64,000 bases of DNA. Origin: Deltaproteobacteria bacterium. Its GTDB lineage: Bacteria > Myxococcota > Kuafuiibacteriia > Kuafuiibacteriales > Kuafuiibacteriaceae. Below are positions 32,490 through 42,718 of this stretch, one piece after another. The stretch spans positions 598,501 to 662,500 of the forward strand of contig JACKEN010000002.1 in the NCBI GenBank assembly GCA_020632995.1, read 5' to 3'. The position numbers were made by a program, and so were the translations under genes. How positions within the stretch are numbered: the first letter of the stretch is position 1; every line of letters starts with the position of its first letter. The notes beneath the pieces are model-generated. The model was given only the letters and a program-made list of their open reading frames with translations, was not told the DNA's origin and did not search any database.

Positions 32490-34139
32490 GTGATGCGGCA
32501 GGTCTGCATGCTGGGGCTGTTGGCGCTGGCGGCGGCCTGCGGTTCGGAGCCGTTCGAGGCGCCGGGGGGACGGCCGGGGCGCTGGGTGTTGGTGGATCTC
32601 GTGCACACCCAGCTCCAGAACCCACTGGAGCACCGGCTGACCCGGGGCGACTACGCCTACCAGGGCGTGCACGGCTACGCTCGGCTCTTCGACCACCTGG
32701 CCGCTCACGGCTACCCCTGGACCGCCACCCGCACCCTGCGCCTCAGCGATTCGTTGCTCGAGGGGTTCTCGGTGCTCTTCATCAACCTCCTGCACGAGGG
32801 GGCGGACGACTTCACCCAAGACGAGATCGACGCCATCCACCGGTTCGTGGCGAGGGGCGGTGGCCTCTTCGTGGTGGCCGACCACTCCAACGTCTACCGC
32901 CACGCGGAGCGCATCAACCGGGTGCTCGTGCCGATGGGGATGGAGGTCCGCTACCTCACCGCGCTGGACAGCCCCGCCCACTCGGTCGCCGGCTCGGCGT
33001 GGATCCTGATCGACAACCTCGCTGCCCACCCCACCAACGAGGGGGTCGCGCTGATCAGCTTCCAGACCGGCGGGGTGCTGGGGACGGACGCGGGCACCGC
33101 GTTCCTCTCCGAGGACGGGTTCGGCGATCTGTGGGACGAGGCCAACGAGGACGGCTTCTACGGGAACTGGCGCTTCGACGGCGACGAGGCGGTGGAGCCC
33201 CGGGGGGCGGACCTCCCGGTGGTCGCCGCCACCGAGTACGGCGAGGGCCGGGTCTTCGTGGTGGGGGACCAGAACGTCTACGGCGACGTCTGGCTCCACT
33301 TCGCGGACAACTTTGCCCACGCGACCAACGCCTTCGAGTGGCTGGCCGGGGGCCCCGAGGTCGCGCCTCCGCTCCGCGAGCGTCCGGTGGATGGCCTGGA
33401 CCTCGCGGTGGAGCTGACCCGGGCCGGCTTCGCGCTGGGGCAGGGGGCCTCGGATCGGTACTACGGCCTCTACCACCACCTGAACCGCCACCACGGCGTC
33501 ACCGCCCGGGCCACCACGCGTCTGGACGTGATGCGGGACGCGCTGATGATCCCCACCCCGCGGGAGGCCTACGACGCGGCCGCGGTGGAGGCGGTGCAGG
33601 CCTACCTGCGCGCGGGGCGGCGGGTGATCCTGCTCCTCGACGTCTCGATGCTCACCGCGCCGGCGGTCGCGCTGTTGCGCCAGCTGGCGCCCGACTTCAG
33701 CTTCGAGATGGCAGGGCAGCCTGCAGATCTGTCGGGGGAGCCCCGGGCGGTCGCGGCCCGCTTCGCCGCGGTGCCCAGGCTCCAGGGCCGGCGTCCGGTG
33801 ACGGTGGGGCCGCCCGGGCGCCTGGACTTCAACCCCGAGGCCCTCGCCCGTCTGCAGGTCGGGGCCCGGATCTCGGACGAGGGCGACGGCGACGAGGCCT
33901 TCGTGGTGCTGGACGTGACCTCGAGCTGGGGACTTCCGCTCTTCGCGGCCGGCGGCCGGGACCTGGCGCGGGTGGCGCCGGTAGAGGCGGGCGAGCTGGT
34001 GATCTTCTTGCAGGATGGCTTGCTCCGCAGCCGGACCCTGGGCCGCAAGGAGTCCGAGCCGCCGCCCCCGGGTGGTGAGGCCGCGGCGGAGCTCCTGTAT
34101 GGCCTCTTGGACTACCTGCGGACGCCGGTGGCCTTCTGA
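32490..34139 (+). CDS. Lipoprotein with two DUF4350/GATase-like halves
   Basis: 549 aa. Signal MMRQVCMLGLLALAAACGS with a lipobox at Cys (ALAAAC). GTG 32490 or ATG 32493 may start it. Residues 30-290 have the flavodoxin-like pattern of DUF4350/ThuA-like proteins: WVLVDLVHTQLQNPLEHRL, VLFINLLHEG, IDAIHRFVARGGGLFVVADHS, VVAATEYGEGRVFVVGDQNVYGD. Residues 300-545 repeat the same order (LTRAGFALGQ, VEAVQAYLRAGRRVILLLD), so the protein looks like a duplication. Function unknown, probably periplasmic or surface. Its last 28 nt overlap the convergent hydrolase gene. Confidence 0.7.
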   Translation: MMRQVCMLGLLALAAACGSEPFEAPGGRPGRWVLVDLVHTQLQNPLEHRLTRGDYAYQGVHGYARLFDHLAAHGYPWTATRTLRLSDSLLEGFSVLFINLLHEGADDFTQDEIDAIHRFVARGGGLFVVADHSNVYRHAERINRVLVPMGMEVRYLTALDSPAHSVAGSAWILIDNLAAHPTNEGVALISFQTGGVLGTDAGTAFLSEDGFGDLWDEANEDGFYGNWRFDGDEAVEPRGADLPVVAATEYGEGRVFVVGDQNVYGDVWLHFADNFAHATNAFEWLAGGPEVAPPLRERPVDGLDLAVELTRAGFALGQGASDRYYGLYHHLNRHHGVTARATTRLDVMRDALMIPTPREAYDAAAVEAVQAYLRAGRRVILLLDVSMLTAPAVALLRQLAPDFSFEMAGQPADLSGEPRAVAARFAAVPRLQGRRPVTVGPPGRLDFNPEALARLQVGARISDEGDGDEAFVVLDVTSSWGLPLFAAGGRDLARVAPVEAGELVIFLQDGLLRSRTLGRKESEPPPPGGEAAAELLYGLLDYLRTPVAF

Positions 34140-35026
34140 GCCGCCTCCACCGCCCGGACGTGGGCGGCGATGCTGGCGGCGAGGCGGGGCGCCAGCGGGG
34201 GGGCGAGGTCGTGGCCCATCCCTCGGACGAGCTCGAGGCGGGCGCCGGGGATCCGGGCCGCGGTGCGGCGCCCGCACTCCGGCGGGATCAGCGGATCGTC
34301 CTCGCCGTGGATCACCAGGGTGGGCGCCCGGATCGCCCGGAGGACCTCCACCCGGGGCGGCGCGGCGCTCACCGCCATCAGGTGCCGGGCGAAGCCCGCG
34401 GGGCTGTAGTCGCGATCGTAGGCCTTGCCCGTGAGGTCGGCCCAGAAGGCGTCGGGGACCTTGAAGCCGGGGCCGGCGAGGGCGCGTCGCGCCTGGACCC
34501 CGTGCGCCACCACCGCGGCGCGGTCCCGCCCCTGGGGGCGCTTCAGGAGGGCCATGAGGGCCTCGGGTCGGGCGCGGGGCAGGTCCGGCTCGCCGGTGGT
34601 CGACATGATGCTGGTGAAGCTCGCCACGTGCTCCGGGAAGTGGGCGGCCAGGAGCTGGCCGACGATCCCGCCCATCGAGACCCCCACGACGTGGGCGGGG
34701 GAGAGGGCGAGGGCGTCGAGGAGGCGGGCCGCGTCCTGGGCCATGTCCTCGAGCCGGTAGGCGGGGTGCAGGTTACCTTGCGCCGCCTGGCGCATGATCT
34801 CCTGGATCGCGGGCGGGAGGTAGTGATCGAAGTGGGTGGACAGGCCGGTGTCCCGGGCGTCGTAGCGCACCGTGAAGAGCCCCTCGGCCGCCAGGGCGTC
34901 GAGGAGGGCCTGAGGCCAGGCCACCAGCTGCTGCCCGATCCCCATGATCAGCAGCACCGGGGGGCCCCGCTCGGGCCCGTGGGTGGCGTACTCCAGCTCG
35001 ACGTCGACGAGGCGGGCCCGGGCCAT
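34112..35026 (-). CDS. Alpha/beta-hydrolase
   Basis: 304 aa from ATG 35026 (MARARLVDVELEYATHG); an upstream ATG at 35080 adds 18 non-conserved residues. The alpha/beta-hydrolase fold is clear: PVLLIMGIGQQLVAWP (oxyanion-hole strand), nucleophile Ser in VVGVSMGGIVGQLLA, acid in LVIHGEDDPLIP and His in VRGMGHDLAPPL. RYDARDTGLSTHFD is common in the aclacinomycin-methylesterase-like/esterase group. Substrate unknown. It converges on the lipoprotein gene with a 28-nt overlap of coding ends. Confidence 0.88.
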   Translation of the reverse strand: MARARLVDVELEYATHGPERGPPVLLIMGIGQQLVAWPQALLDALAAEGLFTVRYDARDTGLSTHFDHYLPPAIQEIMRQAAQGNLHPAYRLEDMAQDAARLLDALALSPAHVVGVSMGGIVGQLLAAHFPEHVASFTSIMSTTGEPDLPRARPEALMALLKRPQGRDRAAVVAHGVQARRALAGPGFKVPDAFWADLTGKAYDRDYSPAGFARHLMAVSAAPPRVEVLRAIRAPTLVIHGEDDPLIPPECGRRTAARIPGARLELVRGMGHDLAPPLAPRLAASIAAHVRAVEAAQKATGVRR

Positions 35027-35109
35027 GGGATCGGAGCATGGCCAATGTGTGCGCGGGAGGAAAGCGGGGCGGTTCCTCAAAGGTGGGGTTCTCTGCTAGC
35101 TTCCCCCGC

Positions 35110-36255
35110 ATGTGGGCCACGGCTCTGCTGGCGCTGTCCGCCCTCGCCGCGGCCGCCCCCCCGCCCGAGGCGGCGACGGTGGTCCGGCTCCGGGAGCGGG
35201 CGCCCCTGGCCCTGGTGCTCAACACGCCCTCGGCCGAGAAGGGCCGGCTCGGGGTGAGCGAGATCCTCGCCGCCCTGGGCGCCCCCCTCGACACCCACAC
35301 CGACCTCGAGCTCACCGCGGTGGACGCCGGGGTGCAGGCGGAGTGCGAGGGCAGCCTGGCTTGCCTCGCGAAGCGGGTGCCGCCGGGCGCGAAGCTCCTG
35401 CTCGTGATCTCGTACTTCGCGGCGCCCCAGGACCGCCCCGACCGCATCACCGCCTTGATGGTCGACGTGGCGTCCGCCGACGCGTGCGCCTCGGATCCCT
35501 TCGGCACCGATCTGAACGCCTGCGTGAGCGAGCGGGCGGTGAAGGTCCGGCCGGCCCCCCGCCTGGTGACCCAGGCGGCCGAGGCCCGGGCCGCCTTCGC
35601 GGACCTGGTGCAAGCTGACCTGCGCCCCGCCCTCGAGGGCGCGGGGCACTGGGCCCCCACCGGCACGGTCGAGGTCGTGGGCGCGCCCGCGGGCGCCACG
35701 CTCCTGTTGGACGAGCGCACGGTGGCGGCGCTCCCGGGAGGCCTGGTGCGGGTCGAGGGGGTGGAGCCCGGCCTCCACAAGGTGGCGGTCCACCAGGGCG
35801 GCAAGGTCCTCGAGGGGGCCGACGTCGAGGTGGCGCGGGCAGAGACCGCGACGTTCGCGGTGAGCGCCCTCGTCCCCCGCTCGGCGCTGAAGACCCCGAT
35901 GTTCTGGGGCGGGGTGGCGGTGGCCGCGGTCGGCGCCACCTTCACCCTGTGGTCGGCCGGCTACTACGCGGCCGAAGATCAGTCGAAGGCGTGCTTCGGT
36001 GAGTCGAGCTGCCCCCGGCGCTTCCTCACCTTCGAGCAGATGCTGGACGGCAACCTGGACGAGCTCCAGGTCAACCCGAACCAGGGCAAGGTCCTCGTGC
36101 TGCCGCTCGGCTACTCGATGATGGTCACCGGCGGCACCTGGGCGCTCGGCAGCGCCCTCACCGAGGACGAGGACGAGGTGCTGCACTGGATCCTCCTCGG
36201 CGCTGGCGTGGTGGCCGGCGCCGCCGCCTACGGCATCAGCGCGGCCGCGAACTGA
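35110..36255 (+). CDS. Secreted PEGA-domain-like protein
   Basis: 381 aa. Signal peptide MWATALLALSALAAAAPPPEA from ATG 35110 (the frame is open from 35038 but the signal fixes the start). Residues ~195-255 match the PEGA pattern GTVEVVGAPAGATLLLDERTV ... VEPGLHKVAVHQGGK, a small surface beta domain. Two hydrophobic segments follow (MFWGGVAVAAVGATFTLWSAG and ILLGAGVVAGAAAYGISAA), so it probably sits in the membrane with the PEGA part outside. The first half contains two Cys-containing segments (CEGSLACLAKRV, DACASDPFGTDLNACV). This layout is frequent in Myxococcota; function unknown. Confidence 0.7.
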   Translation: MWATALLALSALAAAAPPPEAATVVRLRERAPLALVLNTPSAEKGRLGVSEILAALGAPLDTHTDLELTAVDAGVQAECEGSLACLAKRVPPGAKLLLVISYFAAPQDRPDRITALMVDVASADACASDPFGTDLNACVSERAVKVRPAPRLVTQAAEARAAFADLVQADLRPALEGAGHWAPTGTVEVVGAPAGATLLLDERTVAALPGGLVRVEGVEPGLHKVAVHQGGKVLEGADVEVARAETATFAVSALVPRSALKTPMFWGGVAVAAVGATFTLWSAGYYAAEDQSKACFGESSCPRRFLTFEQMLDGNLDELQVNPNQGKVLVLPLGYSMMVTGGTWALGSALTEDEDEVLHWILLGAGVVAGAAAYGISAAAN

Positions 36256-36261
36256 CCGCCC

Positions 36262-36420
36262 GGCGTAGAGGGGTGGGACGGCTCCGCCGGCAGCCGGCCG
36301 CAGGCCGGCGTAGAGGGGTGGGACGGCTCCGCCGGCCCGGGACCACAATGCAAGCGGAGCGCGCAGCCGGGCGGAGCCCGGCGTAGAGGGTGGGACGGCT
36401 CCGCCGGCCCGGGACCACAA
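36262..36420. repeat. Cluster of the dispersed GC-rich repeat (three cores)
   Basis: Three copies of a core GGCGTAGAGGGGTGGGACGG-CTCCGCCGG at 36262-36290, 36307-36335 and 36380-36407 (the last lacks one G), the last two separated by CCCGGGACCACAATGCAAGC-type spacer as in the 71-bp units elsewhere. It begins 7 nt after the PEGA-like gene and ends just before the RNA locus on the other strand. Nothing in it looks coding. Confidence 0.8.
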
Positions 36421-36426
36421 GTAAGT

Positions 36427-36459
36427 GAGCCCGGAGGAAGTACCCTTTCCTCCGGGCTC
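36427..36459. terminator. 13-bp perfect hairpin at the 3' end of the RNA locus
   Basis: GAGCCCGGAGGAA (36427-36439) pairs perfectly with TTCCTCCGGGCTC (36447-36459), 7-nt loop. On the minus strand it lies at the end of the Y-RNA-like locus and may terminate it, although no T tract follows. Its CGGAGGAA strand (36454-36447) can alternatively pair with TTCCTCCG at 36643-36636 at the base of the RNA, so the two helices exclude each other. Confidence 0.55.
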
Positions 36460-36643
36460 GGGGTTGCCGGGAATTGCGATCACCGACGCCGTTTAAGCCG
36501 TCCCGTCAGGCATCAAGACCCGCGCTCTGCGTTGAGCTATCGATCCACGGAGAGGATCGAGCCGGAATTGAACCGGCAACCTCGGGTTTTCGCGAGACGA
36601 CGTTTGATTCGGTGAACCCGACAAATGCTCAGCTTCGGAGGAA
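36447..36643 (-). ncRNA. YrlA-like Y RNA candidate (circularly permuted tRNA mimic on a long stem)
   Basis: Read 5'-3' on the minus strand. Four nested helices enclose a tRNA-like domain: UUCCUCCG/CGGAGGAA (36643-36636 with 36454-36447), UUGUCGGG/CCCGGCAA (36624-36617 with 36471-36464), UCACCGA/UCGGUGA (36615-36609 with 36486-36480) and GUCGUCUCG/CGGGACGGC (36601-36593 with 36505-36497). Inside are an anticodon-stem equivalent ACCCG/CGGGU (36587-36583 with 36522-36518), then a T arm GCCGG-TTCAATT-CCGGC, a perfect 7-bp acceptor TCGATCC/GGATCGA closed by TCTCCGT, TA, and a D arm GCTC-AACGCA-GAGC. T arm before D arm rules out a normal tRNA. UCCGAAG at the stem base resembles the Ro60-binding strand of Y RNAs. 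Identification as a Y RNA is inference; the fold is direct. Confidence 0.62.
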
Positions 36644-36699
36644 TAGTCTCAGGTCATCAGCTTGAGATCGGGGTCTGTTGGCCACGCGCCGACCCGGGA

Positions 36700-36780
36700 G
36701 TGCAATCCGGGTGCGTCTACCCTTTCGCCACCCCGCCGTCGATGACGGGGGCAGGACTCGAACCTGCAAGCGCGGAGCAC
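36700..36780 (-). ncRNA. Second tRNA-mimicking module, T arm and acceptor before D arm (tRNA-Cys-like)
   Basis: Minus strand: GUGC/GCAC (36780-36777 with 36703-36700), UCCGCG/CCCGGA (36776-36771 with 36711-36706, one C-C mismatch), T arm GCAGG-TTCGAGT-CCTGC (36767-36751), acceptor CCCCGTC (36750-36744) pairing with GGCGGGG (36737-36731) over 7 bp with one G-U across the loop ATCGAC, then TG and D arm GCG-AAAGGGTAGA-CGC. The 5' half GGCGGGGTGGC... and the TTGCA after it resemble tRNA-Cys. An ordinary cloverleaf cannot be drawn because the 3' half precedes the 5' half. It lies between the 245-aa protein gene and the larger module; the outer stem is less convincing than in that one. Confidence 0.5.
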
Positions 36781-36838
36781 GGCCTCGATGTTCTTCAGCT
36801 TGAGCTTCAGCTTGCCTCCGACGCGGAGGATAGCCGAC

Positions 36839-37576
36839 CTAGGACGACGCGAAAAGGTAGGCAAAGACGGCCGCGCCCACGTCCTTCTTCGGGGCGGAGG
36901 CCTCGTTCGCCGCCTCGCGCGCGAACTTCACCGCCTTGATCAGGGTCTGCAGGCGCTTCTGCAAGGTGCGCTTCCTGGGCTCGGGGAGCGCGCCGCTGTG
37001 CTGGGTGGTCTGCCAGGTGCCCACCACCTCGTCCACGTGCACGATCTCGGTCTGCGCGGGGTGATGCTCGGTCGCCTCGTACTTCACGATCACCTTCGGC
37101 ACCTTCTTGGTCTTGCTGGTGAGGGTGGCCGCCGACTTGTAGATGTTGGTGGCCGCGTCGAGCATCCAGTCGTGGGCCGCGTCGAGCTCGGGGATCTTGT
37201 TGAGCTCGTCCTTGAGGTCGTTGAGCTGCTTCTCGAGGAAGAGCAGGTACGTGGCGGGGGCGCCCTCGATCAGCACCTGCCCGTCCACCACCACGTCGGC
37301 CTTGGCCTCGCAGTTGGCCCAGTCCTTCTGCGCGGTGATGTCGAACAGCTCGGTCATCTGCTCGCCGATCTCGGCGATGAGCGCGTCGGCGTTCATCTGC
37401 ACCCGCACGTGCTCGGGCGGGTAGTCCTCCCCGTCCTCGTCCTTCTTCTGGTACTGCCGCGAGAGCCCGTTGAAGAGGGCGGGCTTCTGGAACGCCTTGT
37501 AGGTGCTGGAGAGGAAGCCGAAGACCCGCGCCTTGACGCCCTTCTCGATGGCGATCACCTGATTGAGCTTTGCCAT
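36839..37576 (-). CDS. Conserved protein of unknown function next to the tRNA-mimic RNAs
   Basis: 245 aa, soluble, no signal peptide or membrane segment. MAKLNQVIAIEKGVKARVFG, a central ITAQKDWANCEAKADVVVDG, VTYLLFLEKQL-like ATYLLFLEKQLNDLKDELNKIPELD, ATEHHPAQTEIVHVDEVVG, a basic helical stretch KRTLQKRLQTLIKAVKFARE and a final VFAYLFASS make it recognisable, from memory, as a member of a family also common in Actinobacteria whose function I do not know. The first tRNA-like module begins about 60 nt after its stop on the same strand, so one transcript could carry protein and RNAs. The basic helix near the C-terminus would suit RNA binding; that is speculation. Confidence 0.75.
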   Translation of the reverse strand: MAKLNQVIAIEKGVKARVFGFLSSTYKAFQKPALFNGLSRQYQKKDEDGEDYPPEHVRVQMNADALIAEIGEQMTELFDITAQKDWANCEAKADVVVDGQVLIEGAPATYLLFLEKQLNDLKDELNKIPELDAAHDWMLDAATNIYKSAATLTSKTKKVPKVIVKYEATEHHPAQTEIVHVDEVVGTWQTTQHSGALPEPRKRTLQKRLQTLIKAVKFAREAANEASAPKKDVGAAVFAYLFASS

Positions 37577-37646
37577 GATGGCGGGACGCTACCAGCGCGC
37601 GCCGGCCGCGGGTAGGGGGGCAGGGACGACTCGCGCGTGCGCAGGA

Positions 37647-38189
37647 TCACGGCGGAGCGTTCTGCAAGCCATCCTGCGGACCGACCGCGCCCACCAGGCG
37701 GAGGGGGGCCTCCCCCTTGACCCGGGTGCCGTCGGGGCGTCGGCCGATGAAGTACCAGCGCGAGGCCGAGTCCTGCAGCCGCTTGGACCGCTCCCAGTTC
37801 TTGGGGTCGGCGCAGGGGACATCGGGCGAGACCTCGGCCGCCGGGCAGCCGTACCACTCCGCGAAGTCCTGAGCGTCGAAGGTTCGTCCGCTCACCCAGC
37901 GGCCCGCGACCTTCGAGAGGCCACCGAACTCCTCGATGGTCACCGGCCCCTCCAGCGCCCGCACCGTCGTCGTGAAGTCCCACGCGTACTCACGCCTCGC
38001 GGCGTCCCAGCGGGCCCGCACCTCGACCGGGTCGTGGGTGACCTCCAGGCCCACCGGGAGGTCGTCGACCTCCCGCGCCTTGGCCTCGACCGTGTGCCCC
38101 ACGAAGCCGGCGCAGCTGGAGACGGCCTCCAGGCACGAGGCGGAGGCCAGGGCCGTGAGCACCCCCAGGACACGGAGCGTGGCGCGCAC
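37647..38189 (-). CDS. Small exported protein of unknown function, probable lipoprotein
   Basis: 180 aa. MRATLRVLGVLTALASASC gives a signal peptide with a Cys where a lipobox would end, though the -3 residue (Ser) is atypical, so cleavage by signal peptidase I is possible. The mature part has four more Cys (SSCAGF, YGCP, VPCADP), a beta-rich middle (ARREYAWDFTTTVRALEGPVTIEEFGG) and a Trp/Tyr-containing RWYFIGRRPDG. No known motif. It lies 70 nt upstream of the conserved protein gene on the same strand, and 51 nt after the kinase gene. Confidence 0.6.
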   Translation of the reverse strand: MRATLRVLGVLTALASASCLEAVSSCAGFVGHTVEAKAREVDDLPVGLEVTHDPVEVRARWDAARREYAWDFTTTVRALEGPVTIEEFGGLSKVAGRWVSGRTFDAQDFAEWYGCPAAEVSPDVPCADPKNWERSKRLQDSASRWYFIGRRPDGTRVKGEAPLRLVGAVGPQDGLQNAPP

Positions 38190-38240
38190 CCGGGGAGCGT
38201 AGGAGGGAACGGGGTATGGGCGCGACCCGGGCGCCTCTGT

Positions 38241-40094
38241 TCAGGGGTGCTCGGCCGCCCGCACCACGGAGAGGGCCTTGCGCGCCGAGGCGAGCATGCG
38301 CTCCTGATCCGGGCAGCTGGCCAGGCAGTCCCGGGCGGCCTGGGCCTGTCGCTGGGCGCCGTCGTCGCCGGTGGCGTCGGCGCGACGCACCAGCTGCTCC
38401 ACCGCCTGGGCGAGGTCCACCGGGTCGAGGGCCTCGCCCGCCTCGAGGGCCTTCGTCATGCCCCGCAGGCGCCGGGCGAGGGGATCGTCCGCGGGGCGTG
38501 GCGCGGGGCGGGCCGGGCTCCGGGCGGGGCGGGGCGCCTCGGGCGCGCGGTGCACCGGGGCGGGCGCCGGCCGGTGCGCGTGGACCGGCTCCACCGGGAC
38601 CTCGGGGGCCCGCGGCTCCACCCGCACCTGGGGCGGGAGCTCGGCCCGGGGGGCGGCCTGGGGTGCGACCACCGGCGGCGGGTCGACCGGGGCCTGCTCC
38701 GGCGGGGGCCGGTTCAAGGCGAGGGCCACCCCGGTGGCCGCCACCGCCACCGCCGCGCCCGCCACCGCCACCGCCTGGCCAGCGCGGCGACGACGGGGCA
38801 GCGGGACGCTCGCGGAGGGGCTGGGGGCGGTGCGGGTCGGCACGAACGGGGCGTCCACGCTGCCCGGCACCGGCACCGTCTTGAGCGCGGTGGGGTCGGC
38901 GCCGACCCACGCCACGGTGGCCGCGGCCCGGGTGGGGAGGACGGTCTCGCCCCGCAGGTCAGCCTGCGCGAGCTCCTCCCGGAAGACGGTGCGGGTCAGC
39001 GCCTCGGGGGCGTCCGGCTCGGCCACCCGGGTGGGGAGCTGCGACTCCTGGGGCATCTGGCTCACCGCGGTGGCGGAGAAGGGGTCGACCACCGATGCCG
39101 GCCGGGGCACGGGGGTCACGACCTCGCGGGCGCGCTCGGCCATGGCCTCCATCTCGCTCGCGATGTTGGGGAAGAGCTCTCTCACCAGCGTCCCGAGCTG
39201 CTCGCGGCTGGCCGGGGGCCCGCCCGCCTGGCGCAAGGCATCCTGCAGCTCCCGCGCGGAGCCGTAGCGCTCGGCCGGATCCTTGGCCAGGGCCCGGTTG
39301 AGCACCGCCTCCATCGCCTCGGAGACCTGGGGGTTGTAGCTGGACACCGGGCGCGGCACCCGGGCGACGATCTCCTGCAGCGTGTCCACCAGGTTGTTGC
39401 CGCCGCGCACCAGGCTGCGCCCGCTCAGCATCTCGTAGATCACCGCGGCGAGGCTGTAGAGGTCGCTGCGGGCGTCCACCTTCGCGCCCAGGGCCTGCTC
39501 CGGCGAGAGATACTTCGGGGTGCCGACGAGGACCCCGGGCGCGGTGCGGTAGTCGTCCACCTGAGCGTGGGCCACCCCGAAGTCGATGATCTTCACCCGG
39601 CCGTCGAAGGTCACCATGATGTTCCGCGGCGAGAGGTCGCGGTGCACCACCGCCAGCGGTCGCCCATCGGGGCCGGTCGCGGTGTGGGCGTGCTGGAGGC
39701 CGGCGAGGGCGGGGAGGGCCACCGCGAGGACCATGTCCACCGCGAGGGCCAGGCGGCGGGAGGCGAGGGCCTGGATCACGCGATCGAGGTCCACCCCGGG
39801 CACGAACTCGGTGGCGAGGAAGAAGCAGTCGTCCTCGTAGCCCGCGTCGAGCACGCGGCAGACGTTCGGGTGGTTCAGGTAGGCGGCGAGGTGCGCCTCG
39901 CGCTTGATGCGGACCCGCGCGACCTCCTTGCTCGCCACCTCGGCGCGCAGGCGCTTGAGCGCGCACAGCTCGGCGCCGCCCCGACGGTGGGCGACGAAGA
40001 CCTCGCCGATGCCGCCCCGCCCCAGCAGGTTCAGCACCCGATAGTGGCCGATGGGGAACTCGACGTCGGCGAAGCTGGGCTCGTCGAGCGCCAT
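38241..40094 (-). CDS. Eukaryote-type Ser/Thr protein kinase, membrane-anchored
   Basis: 617 aa from ATG 40094. Kinase domain about residues 15-280: glycine loop YRVLNLLGRGGIGEVFVAH, Lys in CALKRL, catalytic VVHRDLSPRNIMV, DFG in IIDFGVAHA and activation-segment end VGTPKYLSPEQ, all intact. Residues 280-450 are a linker, then a membrane helix AVAVAGAAVAVAATGVALAL (about 465-485) preceded by RRRR, a Pro-rich stretch and a small helical extracytoplasmic end with CLASCPDQE. This is a typical Myxococcota Pkn layout: cytoplasmic kinase, external sensor. The frame upstream to 40184 reads antisense-like residues. Substrates unknown; the neighbouring glycogen phosphorylase gene is only 40 nt upstream on the same strand. 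Confidence 0.92.
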   Translation of the reverse strand: MALDEPSFADVEFPIGHYRVLNLLGRGGIGEVFVAHRRGGAELCALKRLRAEVASKEVARVRIKREAHLAAYLNHPNVCRVLDAGYEDDCFFLATEFVPGVDLDRVIQALASRRLALAVDMVLAVALPALAGLQHAHTATGPDGRPLAVVHRDLSPRNIMVTFDGRVKIIDFGVAHAQVDDYRTAPGVLVGTPKYLSPEQALGAKVDARSDLYSLAAVIYEMLSGRSLVRGGNNLVDTLQEIVARVPRPVSSYNPQVSEAMEAVLNRALAKDPAERYGSARELQDALRQAGGPPASREQLGTLVRELFPNIASEMEAMAERAREVVTPVPRPASVVDPFSATAVSQMPQESQLPTRVAEPDAPEALTRTVFREELAQADLRGETVLPTRAAATVAWVGADPTALKTVPVPGSVDAPFVPTRTAPSPSASVPLPRRRRAGQAVAVAGAAVAVAATGVALALNRPPPEQAPVDPPPVVAPQAAPRAELPPQVRVEPRAPEVPVEPVHAHRPAPAPVHRAPEAPRPARSPARPAPRPADDPLARRLRGMTKALEAGEALDPVDLAQAVEQLVRRADATGDDGAQRQAQAARDCLASCPDQERMLASARKALSVVRAAEHP

Positions 40095-40134
40095 GCGGGT
40101 CGAGGCTACACCGACCCCGCGCGGAAACGTAGCC

Positions 40135-42630
<2,496 letters not shown>

Positions 42631-42718
42631 GATCGAGTGACGTCCGAGGGGCGAGCATCGGGCGGTCCGAGGCTCGCGACAAGGCCGCACGCGAACATGT
42701 AGGGTAAACAGAGGGGGC

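Noticed and set aside
36447..36660. Permuted group I intron around a split tRNA (GGCAACCCCGAGCC resembles the Q element, GAGACTA the R element, and a U-G pair is possible at the 5' junction)
   Set aside because: The supposed intron halves pair with each other in four nested helices of 7-9 bp, which conflicts with the P3/P7 core, and no good S element was found. A Y-RNA-like rod explains more of the sequence.
36546..36776. Ordinary tRNA genes suggested by the GGTTCAATTCC and GGTTCGAGTCC T arms
   Set aside because: No 5' half with a matching acceptor lies upstream of either T arm; the matching 5' strands are downstream, so a normal cloverleaf cannot form.
36649..36864. 71-aa minus-strand reading frame overlapping the RNA modules (and 63-104-aa plus-strand frames)
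   Set aside because: They merely translate the structured RNA and the end of the neighbouring gene; composition and position do not support coding.
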